Assembly: GCF_003384725.1 (NCBI RefSeq)
Contig: NZ_QNVV01000009.1
Coordinates: 62,001 to 126,000, forward strand
DNA length: 64,000 nucleotides
From: Chryseobacterium pennipullorum
Lineage (GTDB): Bacteria > Bacteroidota > Bacteroidia > Flavobacteriales > Weeksellaceae
Direction of reading: 5' to 3'
A model generated the notes under the pieces. It saw nothing but the letters and a program-made list of their open reading frames with translations. It searched no databases and had not been told where the DNA came from. Positions 51,105-60,479 of the stretch are shown here, piece after piece; positions within the stretch are counted from its first letter, which is position 1, and every line of letters begins with the position of its first letter. The translations under genes and the position numbers were made by a program.

Positions 51105-52751
51105 TTATAACTCGTCTTCAGTTTTTTTCTTTCTGAATAGTTTTACAAAGTACTCCCATCCGAAGAAGAGGATCAGGATCATTGCGGCAATCCACCAGTA
51201 AGAAGTTTTATTGGCTTCTCCAGTATTGGTTGCTTTGAACATTCTGTCCCAACGGATTTTGAATGGAGCCTGGTAAGTAGAGCCGCTGTCTGCAAACGCT
51301 CCCTGAAGACTCATCCATGTGAACATCGGTTTTCCAACAATGTTTTCTTCCGGAACGAAACCAAAAAATCTCGCATCTAAAGAAGCGTCTCTATTATCCC
51401 CTACCATCATATAATAATCCTGTTGTATAGTGTACTGATTCGCTTCTTTTCCATTGATAAAGATCTTGCCGTTTTTCTTCTCCAGGCTGTTATGCTCATA
51501 CTCGGAAATAATCCATTGGAACATAGGAAGTGTTTCGTTGTTGATTGCAACAACGTCCCCTTTTTTAGGAATTCTAACAGGACCATACCAATCCTGGTTC
51601 CATGGTTTGTTGATTGGGAATATAGACTGTGTCGTATCAATTTTAGTTTTCGCTTCATCTCTGTACGCTACTGCAGATTCTTCTTTCGGCATAACATCCT
51701 CCTTCATGTCGATAACCTGAGAAAGCTCTTTGATTTCTTTGGCGGTTTTATCTGTCAGACCCTGGAAAGCATACAAGTATCCTTTTTCAGTCTGAATTTC
51801 CTGAACAGGTAAAAATCCATAAGTATTGTATAACGAAGGAATATCCAGTTGACTTGATGTGGTCACAATATACCTGTGCTGTACTTCCTGATCTCCAAGA
51901 ACAGTTTCCGGCTTTCCGTTAACAAAAAGTCTTCCGGCTCTCATTTCGAAAGTATCACCTGCTGTAGCCACACATCTTTTTACATAAGGATCTTTTCTAT
52001 CAATCGCTGTATGTACGGAATCCCGTGGGTAGTTGAAAACAACCACATCATTCTTCTGTGGCTTGTTGAACTGTAAGATTCGTGTGTAAGGCAGTTTTAC
52101 GGCATCTACGTAAGATTTCGGATCATCTTTTGGATTTCCTTTTTCTCCCGTATCCATAATTGTTCCCTGAAGAAAAGGTATGGCTACCGGACGCATCGGA
52201 AGTCTGTATCCGTAGCTCCATTTGTTAACAAAAAGAAAGTCTCCTACGAGTAATGTTCTTTCCATAGATCCTGTAGGGATCCCGAACGGCTGAGTAACAA
52301 AAACGTGAATGATGGTGGCAAATACCACCGCGAAAGTAATGGATCCGATAAAAGTGTCTTTCTTTTGAGCATTCTTTTCCTCATCGGTAAGGAACATATC
52401 CCTTGCATTTTCATCTTCAATCTCCACATCTTTAGAATAATTGATCACGGCCATATAGATAAATGGCAGGATCACCGTAAGAATCTGGTCCTTGAAAAGA
52501 GTTTTTCCAAATTTCTTTACCAGATAGAGATGAAAAACAGACATCATGATGGGTCCCACAATCGGAAGATATGAGAGGATCGCCCACCATTTCGGGTGCT
52601 TTGTTTCTTTCAGGATAATGAAATAATTATAGAAAGGTATAAAAGCGAATAAGGGGCTATAGCCCATTTTCTTGAACAGCTTCCAGGTTGAAAGCCCCAT
52701 CAATACAGATAAGATGAGGACATACACGGTATAAGTTAAAAAATAGTTCAT
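51105..52751 (-). CDS. lepB: signal peptidase I (large Bacteroidota form)
   Basis: Inner-membrane Ser/Lys protease that removes Sec signal peptides. 548 residues, longer than the usual enzyme because of an N-terminal multi-helix segment (about 1-105) and a large insert. Catalytic Ser162 in GIPTGSMERTLLVGD, Lys258 in DPYVKRCVATAGD, and the box GDNRDASLDARFFGFV near 460. A C-terminal helix (WWIAAMILILFFGWEYF) adds a further anchor. It is upstream of WbqC and downstream of dapB. Confidence 0.95.
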   Translation of the reverse strand: MNYFLTYTVYVLILSVLMGLSTWKLFKKMGYSPLFAFIPFYNYFIILKETKHPKWWAILSYLPIVGPIMMSVFHLYLVKKFGKTLFKDQILTVILPFIYMAVINYSKDVEIEDENARDMFLTDEEKNAQKKDTFIGSITFAVVFATIIHVFVTQPFGIPTGSMERTLLVGDFLFVNKWSYGYRLPMRPVAIPFLQGTIMDTGEKGNPKDDPKSYVDAVKLPYTRILQFNKPQKNDVVVFNYPRDSVHTAIDRKDPYVKRCVATAGDTFEMRAGRLFVNGKPETVLGDQEVQHRYIVTTSSQLDIPSLYNTYGFLPVQEIQTEKGYLYAFQGLTDKTAKEIKELSQVIDMKEDVMPKEESAVAYRDEAKTKIDTTQSIFPINKPWNQDWYGPVRIPKKGDVVAINNETLPMFQWIISEYEHNSLEKKNGKIFINGKEANQYTIQQDYYMMVGDNRDASLDARFFGFVPEENIVGKPMFTWMSLQGAFADSGSTYQAPFKIRWDRMFKATNTGEANKTSYWWIAAMILILFFGWEYFVKLFRKKKTEDEL

Positions 52752-52883
52752 AAATTTTTGTGCCTATTCTGATATTATAAAATGAAAAATGACGAGTAAT
52801 CAATGATAACAGCCTTAGCTATTGACAATTCACTATTCATCACTTTCTGTTATTGGTATGCAATTTAAAGATTTTGTTACAAT

Positions 52884-53585
52884 TTAAAGGCCCAAAACAT
52901 CTTTCATTCCGAAGTTTCCCTTTTTATCTTTGATCCATTCGGCTGCGACAACAGCTCCTAAGGCAAAGCCATTTCTATTGAAGGCAGTATGTTTCATTTC
53001 AATCTCGTCTACTTCACTTCTGTAGAAAACGCTGTGTGTTCCCGGAACCTCATCTTCCCTGATGGCAAAAATTCCCAGCTGATTTCCCTGAGTTTCTTCC
53101 AGTTTCCATGCGTCAAATTTCGGGTTGTTTTGGATAATACCTTCTGCAATGGAGATCGCAGTCCCGCTCGGAGCATCTTTTTTATGAATATGGTGAATTT
53201 CCTCCAGCTGGCAGGAGTATTCATTCACATTTTTCATGATTTCGGCTACCTTTTCGTTAAGGGCAAAAAACAAATTTACTCCCAAACTGAAGTTTGATCC
53301 GTATAAGAATGCTGTATTGTTGTTAACAGCCAGTTGCTCTATTTCGCCTTTTTTCTCCAGCCACCCCGTGGTTCCACAGATAACCGGAATTTGTTGCTCA
53401 AGACAAGCCTTGATGTTGTCAAATGCAACTTCCGGTAAGGAGAATTCGATCACAACATCCGGGTTATTAAGATTTTCAGCAGTTGGGGTTTCCTTCAGGC
53501 GGGCTACGACTTCATGTCCTCTTTTCTGTGCGATCTCATCGATGATCTTACCCATTTTGCCATAACCAACTAACGCTATTTTCAT
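52884..53585 (-). CDS. dapB: 4-hydroxy-tetrahydrodipicolinate reductase
   Basis: Lysine and diaminopimelate pathway enzyme. 233 residues from ATG 53585 (MKIALVGYGKMGKII), which gives the NAD(P)H motif G-x-G-x-x-G at residues 7-12; the longer in-frame start at 53612 precedes it without conserved sequence. The substrate loop is HHIHKKDAPSGTAISIAEGI, with C-terminal HTAFNRNGFALGAVVAAEW. It lies in the lepB-dapB-DUF5683-parB-parA run. Confidence 0.96.
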   Translation of the reverse strand: MKIALVGYGKMGKIIDEIAQKRGHEVVARLKETPTAENLNNPDVVIEFSLPEVAFDNIKACLEQQIPVICGTTGWLEKKGEIEQLAVNNNTAFLYGSNFSLGVNLFFALNEKVAEIMKNVNEYSCQLEEIHHIHKKDAPSGTAISIAEGIIQNNPKFDAWKLEETQGNQLGIFAIREDEVPGTHSVFYRSEVDEIEMKHTAFNRNGFALGAVVAAEWIKDKKGNFGMKDVLGL

Positions 53586-53643
53586 ATAATCTTCTTTGTT
53601 TTTATGCTGCATCAGATCTTTCGGTTTGATGCAGGTATTGTCT

Positions 53644-54282
53644 TTAAAATCTATAACTTAAACTGAATCCTGTTTTAGGCGGAGTATATCCGTATTGATC
53701 CTGAATAACGGAAGGTGTAAAGGTCAGATCCGGGTCGTGGCGGCTCTCGTAAAGGTGCGCATCCACTACGGCATCTACTATATTAAGAATATAGATGAGA
53801 CCTGTAATCGCAATTGCATAATCACGTTGCCTTTTTGATCGGTCCTGTGCATTTCCCAGAGCTTTCTTATCAAGCCATGGATGGCTGTCTACAAATTCAT
53901 TAGGCGTCCCGTTGAGTTTAGCAATATAATATTCACGATATTTTTTGTACTGATTATCATTCCAGACTGCAATTCCGACTCCTGCTCCCACAGCTCCCCA
54001 AACAATAGGAATTTTCCAGTATTTTTTGTTATAGAATTGTCCTAACCCCGGAAAAACTGCGGAATACAATCCGGCTCTGGTAGGATTAAGCTTTATTGTT
54101 TTTTTTGTAGGCCCATTGGCTTTTTCAAGATCTTCAATGATCCTGGATTCCGTTTTCCCAGGTTTTACGGCAGGAGTTGATTCTTTCGGAAGACTTTCCA
54201 CCCGAACAGTATCAACTGGGCTTACTTGTGAATAGGCCAATACAGCGATACACAAGAAAAATGTGAAAAATATTTTCTTCAT
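53644..54282 (-). CDS. DUF5683-type exported protein
   Basis: 212 residues with signal peptide (MKKIFFTFFLCIAVLAYSQ). The central block PTRAGLYSAVFPGLGQFYNKKYWKIP and two hydrophobic stretches (IPIVWGAVGAGVGIAVW, AIAITGLIYILNIVDAVVDAHL) match DUF5683. Function unknown; it is commonly found beside parB in this group. It overlaps parB's stop by one base, so it is co-transcribed with parAB. Confidence 0.9.
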   Translation of the reverse strand: MKKIFFTFFLCIAVLAYSQVSPVDTVRVESLPKESTPAVKPGKTESRIIEDLEKANGPTKKTIKLNPTRAGLYSAVFPGLGQFYNKKYWKIPIVWGAVGAGVGIAVWNDNQYKKYREYYIAKLNGTPNEFVDSHPWLDKKALGNAQDRSKRQRDYAIAITGLIYILNIVDAVVDAHLYESRHDPDLTFTPSVIQDQYGYTPPKTGFSLSYRF

Positions 54283-55172
54283 TATTTAATATGGGATAAA
54301 ATATATTCCAGCTCTTCTTCATTTTTGAAGTCCAGAACAATTTTACCTTTTTTACCGTTTCCAGAAGCCTTGATCTCCACTTTTACATCCAGGATGTCAG
54401 CAATGGTCTTCTGGGCTCTTTTATAATTATTGGAAAGCTCGGCAGTTACTTTTTTTGCTGCCGGCGATTTTGGATTTTTAAATGCAGCGGCAGCCTGTTC
54501 AGCCTGTCGAACGTTCAGTTTTTCTTTTATAATCAGCTCAAACAAGGTCTGCTGATCTTCTTCACTTTCAAGGCTGATGATCGCTCTTCCATGTCCTGCA
54601 GATATTTCTCCGCTTCTGATGGCATTCTGGATATCCGGATTTAATCTTAAAAGCCTGATAGAATTGGTAATGGTACTTCTGTCCTTTCCTATTCTCTGGC
54701 TCAGATTTTCCTGGGTAAGACCGATTTCTTCCAATAGCCTCTGATAAGTGAGTGCAATTTCAATGGCATCGAGGTCTTCTCTCTGAATATTTTCCACAAG
54801 AGCCATCTCCAGAAGCTCCTGATCATTAACTAAGCGAATGTAAGCAGGAATCGTCGTTAACCCGGCTATTTTAGTAGCGCGGTAACGTCTTTCCCCGGAT
54901 ATAATCTCGAATTTTTCACCGTCTTTCCTTAAGGTAACCGGCTGTATCACCCCAAGATTTTTGATCGACTGTGCAAGTTCGTTCAATGCTTTTTCATCAA
55001 AGTACGTCCTTGGCTGTGTAGGATTCGGATAAATATCTTCAAGTGCTACTTCTACAATATTCCCCACGAACTTATCTGCCCCTTCATCAGTTGCCGAATT
55101 GACACTCGCTTTCGATTCTGCACTTAAAATGGCACCCAAGCCGCGTCCCATAGCTCTTTTTTTGTCCTTCAT
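54282..55172 (-). CDS. parB: chromosome partitioning protein ParB
   Basis: CTP-dependent DNA clamp that loads at parS near the origin. 296 residues from ATG 55172 (MKDKKRAMGRGLGAIL). Motifs: NPTQPRTYFDEKALNELAQSIK region, CTP-binding GERRYRATKIAGL, and the HTH LTQENLSQRIGKDRSTITNSIRLLRL (split). No classical parS-like palindrome is visible in the window. It is downstream of parA by 68 bp. Confidence 0.96.
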   Translation of the reverse strand: MKDKKRAMGRGLGAILSAESKASVNSATDEGADKFVGNIVEVALEDIYPNPTQPRTYFDEKALNELAQSIKNLGVIQPVTLRKDGEKFEIISGERRYRATKIAGLTTIPAYIRLVNDQELLEMALVENIQREDLDAIEIALTYQRLLEEIGLTQENLSQRIGKDRSTITNSIRLLRLNPDIQNAIRSGEISAGHGRAIISLESEEDQQTLFELIIKEKLNVRQAEQAAAAFKNPKSPAAKKVTAELSNNYKRAQKTIADILDVKVEIKASGNGKKGKIVLDFKNEEELEYILSHIK

Positions 55173-55240
55173 AGATATAATTGATAAATGATGTTTGCTA
55201 AGTGAAGCGGGCTTCACCTAAAGGCCATTTATTATATAGT

Positions 55241-56014
55241 TTAATTCTTTACTAAATTTTCGTTCTTTAAAAGAACCTCCTCTGCCAATTGAATATACTG
55301 AACGGCTCCCTTGCTCTCAGCATCATAATTCAGAATACTCTCTCCAAAGCTTGGTGCTTCACTCAATCTCACGTTTCTGCTGATGATGGTTTCAAAAACC
55401 ATTTCAGGGAAGTGAAGATTCACTTCTTCCACTACCTGGTTAGAAAGTCTCAGTCTGCTGTCATACATTGTTAGAAGAAGACCTTCTATTCCAAGATCTT
55501 TATTATGGATTTTCTGAACATTTTTTACGGTATTCAGAAGTTTCCCAAGTCCTTCTAATGCAAAGTATTCACATTGGATCGGGATAATCACAGAATCAGC
55601 TGCTGTAAGGGCATTTACTGTAATAAGACCTAAACTCGGTGCACAGTCGATGATGATATAATCATAATCATCTCTTACACTAGCCAGAGCTTTTTTTAGC
55701 ATATACTCACGGTCTTCCTTGTCTACCAGCTCGATTTCGGCTGCTACCAGGTCGATATGTGATGGAATAATATCCAGGTTTGGAGTCGCCGTTCTTTTGA
55801 TACAGGTTCTTGTATCTGCACTGTGCTCCAGCAGATTATATGTAGAATACTGCACGTCTTCCACTCCCAAGCCCGACGTAGCGTTCGCCTGAGGGTCAGC
55901 GTCAATGATTAATATTCTTTTTTCCAATACTCCCAATGCTGCTGCCAGGTTTACGGCAGTGGTCGTTTTACCAACACCTCCCTTTTGATTAGCAATACCT
56001 ATGATTTTTGCCAT
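55241..56014 (-). CDS. parA: chromosome partitioning ATPase ParA
   Basis: 257 residues from ATG 56014 (MAKIIGIANQKGGVGKTTTAV); a longer in-frame start at 56035 adds no conserved sequence. Deviant Walker A NQKGGVGKTT (9-18), Walker A' ILIIDADPQANATSGLG, Walker B IIIDCAPSLGL. Works with ParB in origin segregation. A pair of inverted DnaA boxes lies just upstream (56125-56154). Confidence 0.97.
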   Translation of the reverse strand: MAKIIGIANQKGGVGKTTTAVNLAAALGVLEKRILIIDADPQANATSGLGVEDVQYSTYNLLEHSADTRTCIKRTATPNLDIIPSHIDLVAAEIELVDKEDREYMLKKALASVRDDYDYIIIDCAPSLGLITVNALTAADSVIIPIQCEYFALEGLGKLLNTVKNVQKIHNKDLGIEGLLLTMYDSRLRLSNQVVEEVNLHFPEMVFETIISRNVRLSEAPSFGESILNYDAESKGAVQYIQLAEEVLLKNENLVKN

Positions 56015-56124
56015 TATTAGAACTTTAAGTTTCAAAAATACACTTTTTTCTTTGCTCTCGGTGAGTGGCGAAATTCAAAATTGAGTTAAAATATTGTTAA
56101 TAAGCTAATTAACAATTAAAAAAA

Positions 56125-56154
56125 TTATCCACAAAAAAAAATCTTTGTGGATAA
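56125..56154. promoter_or_regulatory. two perfect DnaA boxes in inverted orientation
   Basis: TTATCCACA at 56125-56133 and TGTGGATAA at 56146-56154, both perfect matches to the DnaA consensus, in an AT-rich gap between tonB and parA. The same bases form an 11-bp stem with T-rich flanks on the minus strand, so they may instead (or also) serve as the tonB-gene terminator. Confidence 0.6.
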
Positions 56155-56178
56155 CTCTATAAAATATGTCTTTCCCTA

Positions 56179-57027
56179 TTAATTATCAAACTTCATCGAG
56201 ATCGGAAATTTGAAGTAACTTCTTACAGATTCGCCTTTTTTGTTTTTGGCAGGAATCCATTTTCCTTTACCTGAGATGGATCGAATTGTTCTGATCGCTT
56301 CACTGTTGAAATCCGCGTTGGCTCCATTAGCTTTGATGCCGGAAATAGTTCCGTCCATTTCTACGATGAAAGTAACTGTTGTTTTAACGAGATCTTCAGC
56401 TTCAAATCCTGAACTGTCAAAACTGTTCATGACTTTGTTTCTGAATGAATCTATTCCCCCTGCAAAATTGGCTTCTACTCCAAGTTCTCCAGCTTCTGCA
56501 ATTTTGTTTTTATCAACAGGATTTGAAATTACTGGCGGAGGAGTATTTATTACCGGTCCTGTTCCGACCGATATAGTTGGAACATGTGGTGTATTGGGTG
56601 CTATTGGATCTCCTTTAAAATTGTTTGTAAGGCCTGCTACAGCATCATCCGGAACAGGATCTTTTTTTTCATTATCCTCAGCATTCGCTGAAGGAGTAGG
56701 TATTGTGCTGTCAAACGTCTTTGTATTTGGAGGTATAACAGTTTTTACAATCTGCACAGGAGGATTTTTTGGAGTTTCTTCATCCGGAGGGATCAACACA
56801 GGCGGCGGAAGAGTCCAGGTTGGCTTAACCACTTCTGGAGTTTTAAACGCAGAGATCACAAATGGTGTAATGGATACTGCAGCCATTAAGCTTACACCAA
56901 TGAAAAGTGCTTTGGTTAAGATTCTATCTGATTCGTTTCTTAGTACATATGCTCCGTATTCCTTGTTACGGTGTTCAAAAAGGACTTCGTTAAAACGAAA
57001 ATCCTGATTTTGGTTCTGTTGTTTCAT
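56179..57027 (-). CDS. tonB: energy transducer TonB
   Basis: 282 residues from ATG 57027. Cytosolic N-terminus (FEHRNKEYGAYVLRNESDR), one transmembrane helix (about 40-60, LFIGVSLMAAVSITPFVISAF), a Pro-rich periplasmic spacer (PPPVLIPPDEETPKNPP), and a C-terminal TonB_C domain (about 200-282) with TVTFIVEMDGTISGIKANG. It couples the proton motive force through ExbBD to outer-membrane receptors. exbBD is not in the window. Confidence 0.92.
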   Translation of the reverse strand: MKQQNQNQDFRFNEVLFEHRNKEYGAYVLRNESDRILTKALFIGVSLMAAVSITPFVISAFKTPEVVKPTWTLPPPVLIPPDEETPKNPPVQIVKTVIPPNTKTFDSTIPTPSANAEDNEKKDPVPDDAVAGLTNNFKGDPIAPNTPHVPTISVGTGPVINTPPPVISNPVDKNKIAEAGELGVEANFAGGIDSFRNKVMNSFDSSGFEAEDLVKTTVTFIVEMDGTISGIKANGANADFNSEAIRTIRSISGKGKWIPAKNKKGESVRSYFKFPISMKFDN

Positions 57028-57289
57028 CACTATAATTATTTAAACTGTTAAAAAATGTGATTATTAGTTTTATTAGTTCTTATCGATAAGCAATGAGTCA
57101 ATATCAAAAGATCTGCCATAATTTTATCAAAACAACATAATATTAGAAAATTTTATGATAAAGTTTAAAATTTAACATTTTACATTTTAAAATTTATCAA
57201 TTCAAACTATTAAATCTACAGAAAAGCAACAAACATGACGGACACATGCGGCTGTATGAAACAAGGAATAATTTTCAATCTAAGTGTGA

Positions 57290-57580
57290 TTATGTAGAAA
57301 GAAGCAGTAAAAGCAACAGCGGTATAGACAACCCCAGCGAATTAATAATGATCAGAAGAAGGGAACTTAGTTTTGCATTTTTATAGCTTTTACAGGCAAA
57401 AGTAATAGCAGCGATACTCAACAACAAACTGCAGGCTATAAACAATATCAGTAAAAAATCACTACCGGCCCCCAGTGGCAGGCTTAAATAGATCATCAGT
57501 AAAACAGCATACGCAATGGTACAATAAAAACTGATGGCAATATGGTCAAGAATACGTTGAGATACTTTTTTATTTTCCAT
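57290..57580 (-). CDS. small membrane protein, unknown function
   Basis: 96 residues with three hydrophobic helices (about 14-36 FYCTIAYAVLLMIYL, 40-60 LLILFIACSLLLSIAA, 72-94 SSLLLIIINSLGLSIPLLLLL). No recognised family. It is located between tonB and purA on the same strand, with 262 bp to tonB. It is a plausible gene because of its complete helical layout; function unknown. Confidence 0.68.
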   Translation of the reverse strand: MENKKVSQRILDHIAISFYCTIAYAVLLMIYLSLPLGAGSDFLLILFIACSLLLSIAAITFACKSYKNAKLSSLLLIIINSLGLSIPLLLLLLLST

Positions 57581-57702
57581 TGATTTCGGTTACAGTTGAT
57601 GGATAAATATAGGAAATTTAAATAACCGGCCGGTTAGGATACTTTAAACCGTACTCTTATTGTTCATGTACCCCTATTTTCGACTTGAAATACTGCAAAA
57701 AA

Positions 57703-57731
57703 AAGAGACCATCAAAAACTGATGGTCTCTT
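57703..57731 (-). terminator. purA terminator
   Basis: Perfect 11-bp stem AAGAGACCATC / GATGGTCTCTT (57703-57713, 57721-57731), with a preceding A run that gives T on the minus strand. Confidence 0.92.
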
Positions 57732-57752
57732 CCTGTTTATAGTCTAAAAATA

Positions 57753-59039
57753 TTAGAATAATTCTTTTCTGATGATGTTCTGGCTTCTTTCAGGGCCTAC
57801 AGAAACAAGGTACACATTGATTCCTAAATATTTCTCAATAAATTCGATGTATTTCTGTGCATTATCCGGAAGTTCGTCATAGCTTCTCGCTTTTGTGATA
57901 TCTTCCTCCCAACCTGGTAAATCGTGATAGATAGGCTCGTAATGGTATAATTTCTCTGTTGATGAAGTAAAGTAATCAATAACTTTTCCATCTTCAGTTT
58001 TATAATGAGTAACGATTTTAAGGTTTTCAATTCCTGTAAGGACATCAAGTTTTGTAATCACAAGGTTATTGATTCCGTTGATCATGCAGGCATGCTTTAA
58101 AGAAACAAGGTCTAACCAACCTGTTCTTCTTGGTCTTCCAGTCGTTGCTCCAAACTCACCGCCAATCTGTCTGATTTTCTCGCCTAGCTCATTATCCAAT
58201 TCAGATGGGAAAGGTCCGTTTCCTACTCTTGTACAATATGCTTTGGCAACACCAATCAGGTTTTGAAGTGATGTTGGTGGAACTCCTGCTCCTGAACAAA
58301 CTCCTCCTGTAGACGGAGAAGATGAAGTTACGTATGGGTAAGTACCGAAGTCGATATCAAGCATTAATGCCTGAGCCCCTTCGAATAAAACATTTTTACC
58401 GTCTCTGATCGCTTCGTTCAGCTCAAGTTCAGTATCAACGATTCTGTCCTGAAGCTGCTTTCCGATTTCCAGATATTCGTTGTAGATTTCTTCAACGTCC
58501 AGGGTTGGTTTTCCGTAATATTTTTCAAAAAGAGAATTTTTAACTTTTAAGTTTTTCTCAATTTTATCTCTTAAAATTTCAGGATTTAAAAGGTCTACCA
58601 TTCTGATCCCGACTCTTGCGATTTTGTCTTCATAACAAGGTCCGATTCCTTTTTTGGTAGTTCCGATCTGAGTTCCTCCGTGCTCCTCTTCACGGTAAGT
58701 ATCCAAAAGGATGTGGTAAGGCATGATCACATGCGCTCTTCTGCTGATAAAAATGTGATCTGTTCTTAAGCCTTTGCTCTCGATCTGACCAACTTCTCTA
58801 ATAAAAGACTTAGGGTTTACCACTACTCCGTTCGCAATGATACATTTCCCTTTGCATTGAAGAACTCCTGAAGGAAGAAGGTGTAGAACAAATTTTTCAT
58901 CCCCTACATAAACCGTGTGACCAGCATTGTCTCCACCCTGGAAACGCACTACATAGTCCGATTTGGCTGATAAAACATCCGTGATTTTTCCTTTGCCTTC
59001 ATCTCCGTACTGAAGACCTACAACTACATAAGTTGACAT
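57753..59039 (-). CDS. purA: adenylosuccinate synthetase
   Basis: Joins IMP and aspartate using GTP in AMP synthesis. 428 residues, normal size. P-loop-like VVGLQYGDEGKGKITD (6-21), catalytic His region GGDNAGHTVY, IMP-binding GIGPCYEDK, and the C-terminal GTG/Asp-loop region with TTGRPRRTGWLDL. It is the last minus-strand gene before gene orientation switches. Confidence 0.97.
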   Translation of the reverse strand: MSTYVVVGLQYGDEGKGKITDVLSAKSDYVVRFQGGDNAGHTVYVGDEKFVLHLLPSGVLQCKGKCIIANGVVVNPKSFIREVGQIESKGLRTDHIFISRRAHVIMPYHILLDTYREEEHGGTQIGTTKKGIGPCYEDKIARVGIRMVDLLNPEILRDKIEKNLKVKNSLFEKYYGKPTLDVEEIYNEYLEIGKQLQDRIVDTELELNEAIRDGKNVLFEGAQALMLDIDFGTYPYVTSSSPSTGGVCSGAGVPPTSLQNLIGVAKAYCTRVGNGPFPSELDNELGEKIRQIGGEFGATTGRPRRTGWLDLVSLKHACMINGINNLVITKLDVLTGIENLKIVTHYKTEDGKVIDYFTSSTEKLYHYEPIYHDLPGWEEDITKARSYDELPDNAQKYIEFIEKYLGINVYLVSVGPERSQNIIRKELF

Positions 59040-59065
59040 ATTTTACATTTGTTTTTAGATTCGTG

Positions 59066-59097
59066 CAAAATTACTTTTAAAAAAAATGACGGCCAAA
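59066..59097 (-). promoter_or_regulatory. purA promoter
   Basis: TAATTTTG (complement of 59066-59073) and TTTG (complement of 59094-59097), 20-bp spacer, good Bacteroidota consensus. Confidence 0.65.
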
Positions 59098-59212
59098 TTA
59101 TAGGGGATATTTATTTTGGGTTAAGGTGAAAATCATGAGGTTGAAGGTATTAAAATTATTTAGTCTAAAACAATAAAGTCACGTCTTGTAATTTTTGAAA
59201 TAAAAATTTGTT

Positions 59213-59220
59213 TACTTTTG
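59213..59220 (+). promoter_or_regulatory. -7 box TACTTTTG of the PIN module
   Basis: Consensus -7 element ending 4 bases before the GTG at 59225. Possible -33 TTTG at 59194-59197 (15 bp spacer) or TTG at 59186-59188 (24 bp). A transcript would start near the GTG, implying a leaderless mRNA. Confidence 0.5.
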
Positions 59221-59224
59221 TTTT

Positions 59225-60007
59225 GTGGAAAAACATAGTCAAATAGAAATAAAAGTTTCTGGAAAAATTGGAAACGTAGATATAAATCCTGATAACTTTG
59301 ATATCAAGGAAATAATTTCTATATTAAACAATGTTGATGACTTGTTATATTCTGGAGATAAAAAAAACAGACCTTTAATTTCTTATGATATTAAAGAAGG
59401 CTCTGTCAGAAATATTTTTAAAACCGGAATACAATATATAGTTAGTTTTAATGCTATATTAGGTTTAATTTCCCAAACTAATACAATTGATTATTTGGAT
59501 CTAGCAACAGCTAAAGCTATTGAAAGCCTTCAAGACTTAGCAAAGAAAAAGGATTACACTTTTGATATCACTACATCACTTGAGGGTTCTAACAATATTA
59601 GAATAGATAAATTTTCTGATTTTAAAAGAACAGAAGCGATTTGGGCTGAAGCAGAATTTTATTTTTATGGAAAAATAACTAATGCAGGAGGTAAAGACAA
59701 AGCTAATATTCACTTATTGACCGATGAATACGGAACGGTCAGAATTCAAACTCCCATTTCATTCTTAGAACAACAAGAAGAAAATATTCTATATAAATCT
59801 TTAGGGATAAGAGCTAAAGGTAACCAACATTCCGAAAACGGAGAAATTGATTTTACAAATTTAGAATTCATTGAGTTAATTGATTATAATCCCATTTTTG
59901 ACGAGAATTATTTGAAAAAATTAAGAGATAAAGCAAAACAATCTTGGCTTTCAAATATTAATCCTGATGAGTGGTTACGACAAATAAGAGGAAGCTATGA
60001 AAGTTAA
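59225..60007 (+). CDS. unknown protein, partner of a PIN-domain nuclease
   Basis: 260 residues starting at GTG 59225 ((M)EKHSQIEIKVSGKIGN); an in-frame stop at 59201 and the lack of an ATG further in support this start. Soluble, no signal peptide. The N-terminal half is mixed alpha/beta with LNNVDDLLYSGDKKNRPLIS and YDIKEGSVRNIFK; the C-terminus has DEWLRQIRGSYES. AT-rich compared with purA. It overlaps the PIN gene by 11 bp, typical of antitoxin-first toxin-antitoxin pairs, but it is large for an antitoxin and I recognise no DNA-binding motif. Function unknown. Confidence 0.82.
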   Translation: MEKHSQIEIKVSGKIGNVDINPDNFDIKEIISILNNVDDLLYSGDKKNRPLISYDIKEGSVRNIFKTGIQYIVSFNAILGLISQTNTIDYLDLATAKAIESLQDLAKKKDYTFDITTSLEGSNNIRIDKFSDFKRTEAIWAEAEFYFYGKITNAGGKDKANIHLLTDEYGTVRIQTPISFLEQQEENILYKSLGIRAKGNQHSENGEIDFTNLEFIELIDYNPIFDENYLKKLRDKAKQSWLSNINPDEWLRQIRGSYES

Positions 60008-60479
60008 TGGGGTTTTATTAGATACAAGTTTTTTTATTCGATTTTTAAATGATGCTGATCCATTATTTAAAAATGCTTTAGAATATTATAAATACTTTTT
60101 AAACAATGATATTAAGATGTATATTTCAACAATTTCAATTGCTGAATATTGTGTTGGAGGTTCAATATCAGAACTACCTTTAAGAAATTTGGCTATTCTT
60201 CCATTTAATCTGAATCATGCTACTAAAACTGGAGGGATTGCTAAAATAGTTTTCACAAAAAAAGGAAAATTAAAACTAGCTGAAAGAAACATAATTCCAA
60301 ATGACTCAAAATTATTTTCTCAAGCAGATGTAGAAAAAAACATCATTTATTATTTATCTTCTGATACCGAGAGTATTAAAATTTACAACCTTCTTCAAGA
60401 AGAAGGACAAAAGCCTGGTTTTAATTTTATAGATTTAAATATTCCACCAAATGAGTATTTTGGTTATTTAGATTTGTAA
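59997..60479 (+). CDS. PIN-domain ribonuclease-like protein
   Basis: 160 residues. PIN acidic residues are visible: D9 in GVLLDTSFFIRF, E50 in ISIAEYCVGG, D103 in IIPNDSKLFSQAD and D123 in YLSSDTESIK. Spacing agrees with VapC-like metal-dependent RNases. It is the second gene of an overlapping pair with the unknown 59225 protein, so it is a likely toxin or effector nuclease whose partner neutralises or directs it. AT-rich, in keeping with horizontal transfer. There is no obvious terminator after it. Confidence 0.85.
   Translation: MKVNGVLLDTSFFIRFLNDADPLFKNALEYYKYFLNNDIKMYISTISIAEYCVGGSISELPLRNLAILPFNLNHATKTGGIAKIVFTKKGKLKLAERNIIPNDSKLFSQADVEKNIIYYLSSDTESIKIYNLLQEEGQKPGFNFIDLNIPPNEYFGYLDL

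Noticed and set aside
56240..57007. 255-codon plus-strand ORF
   Set aside because: Antisense shadow of tonB, created by its Pro/Gly-rich coding sequence.
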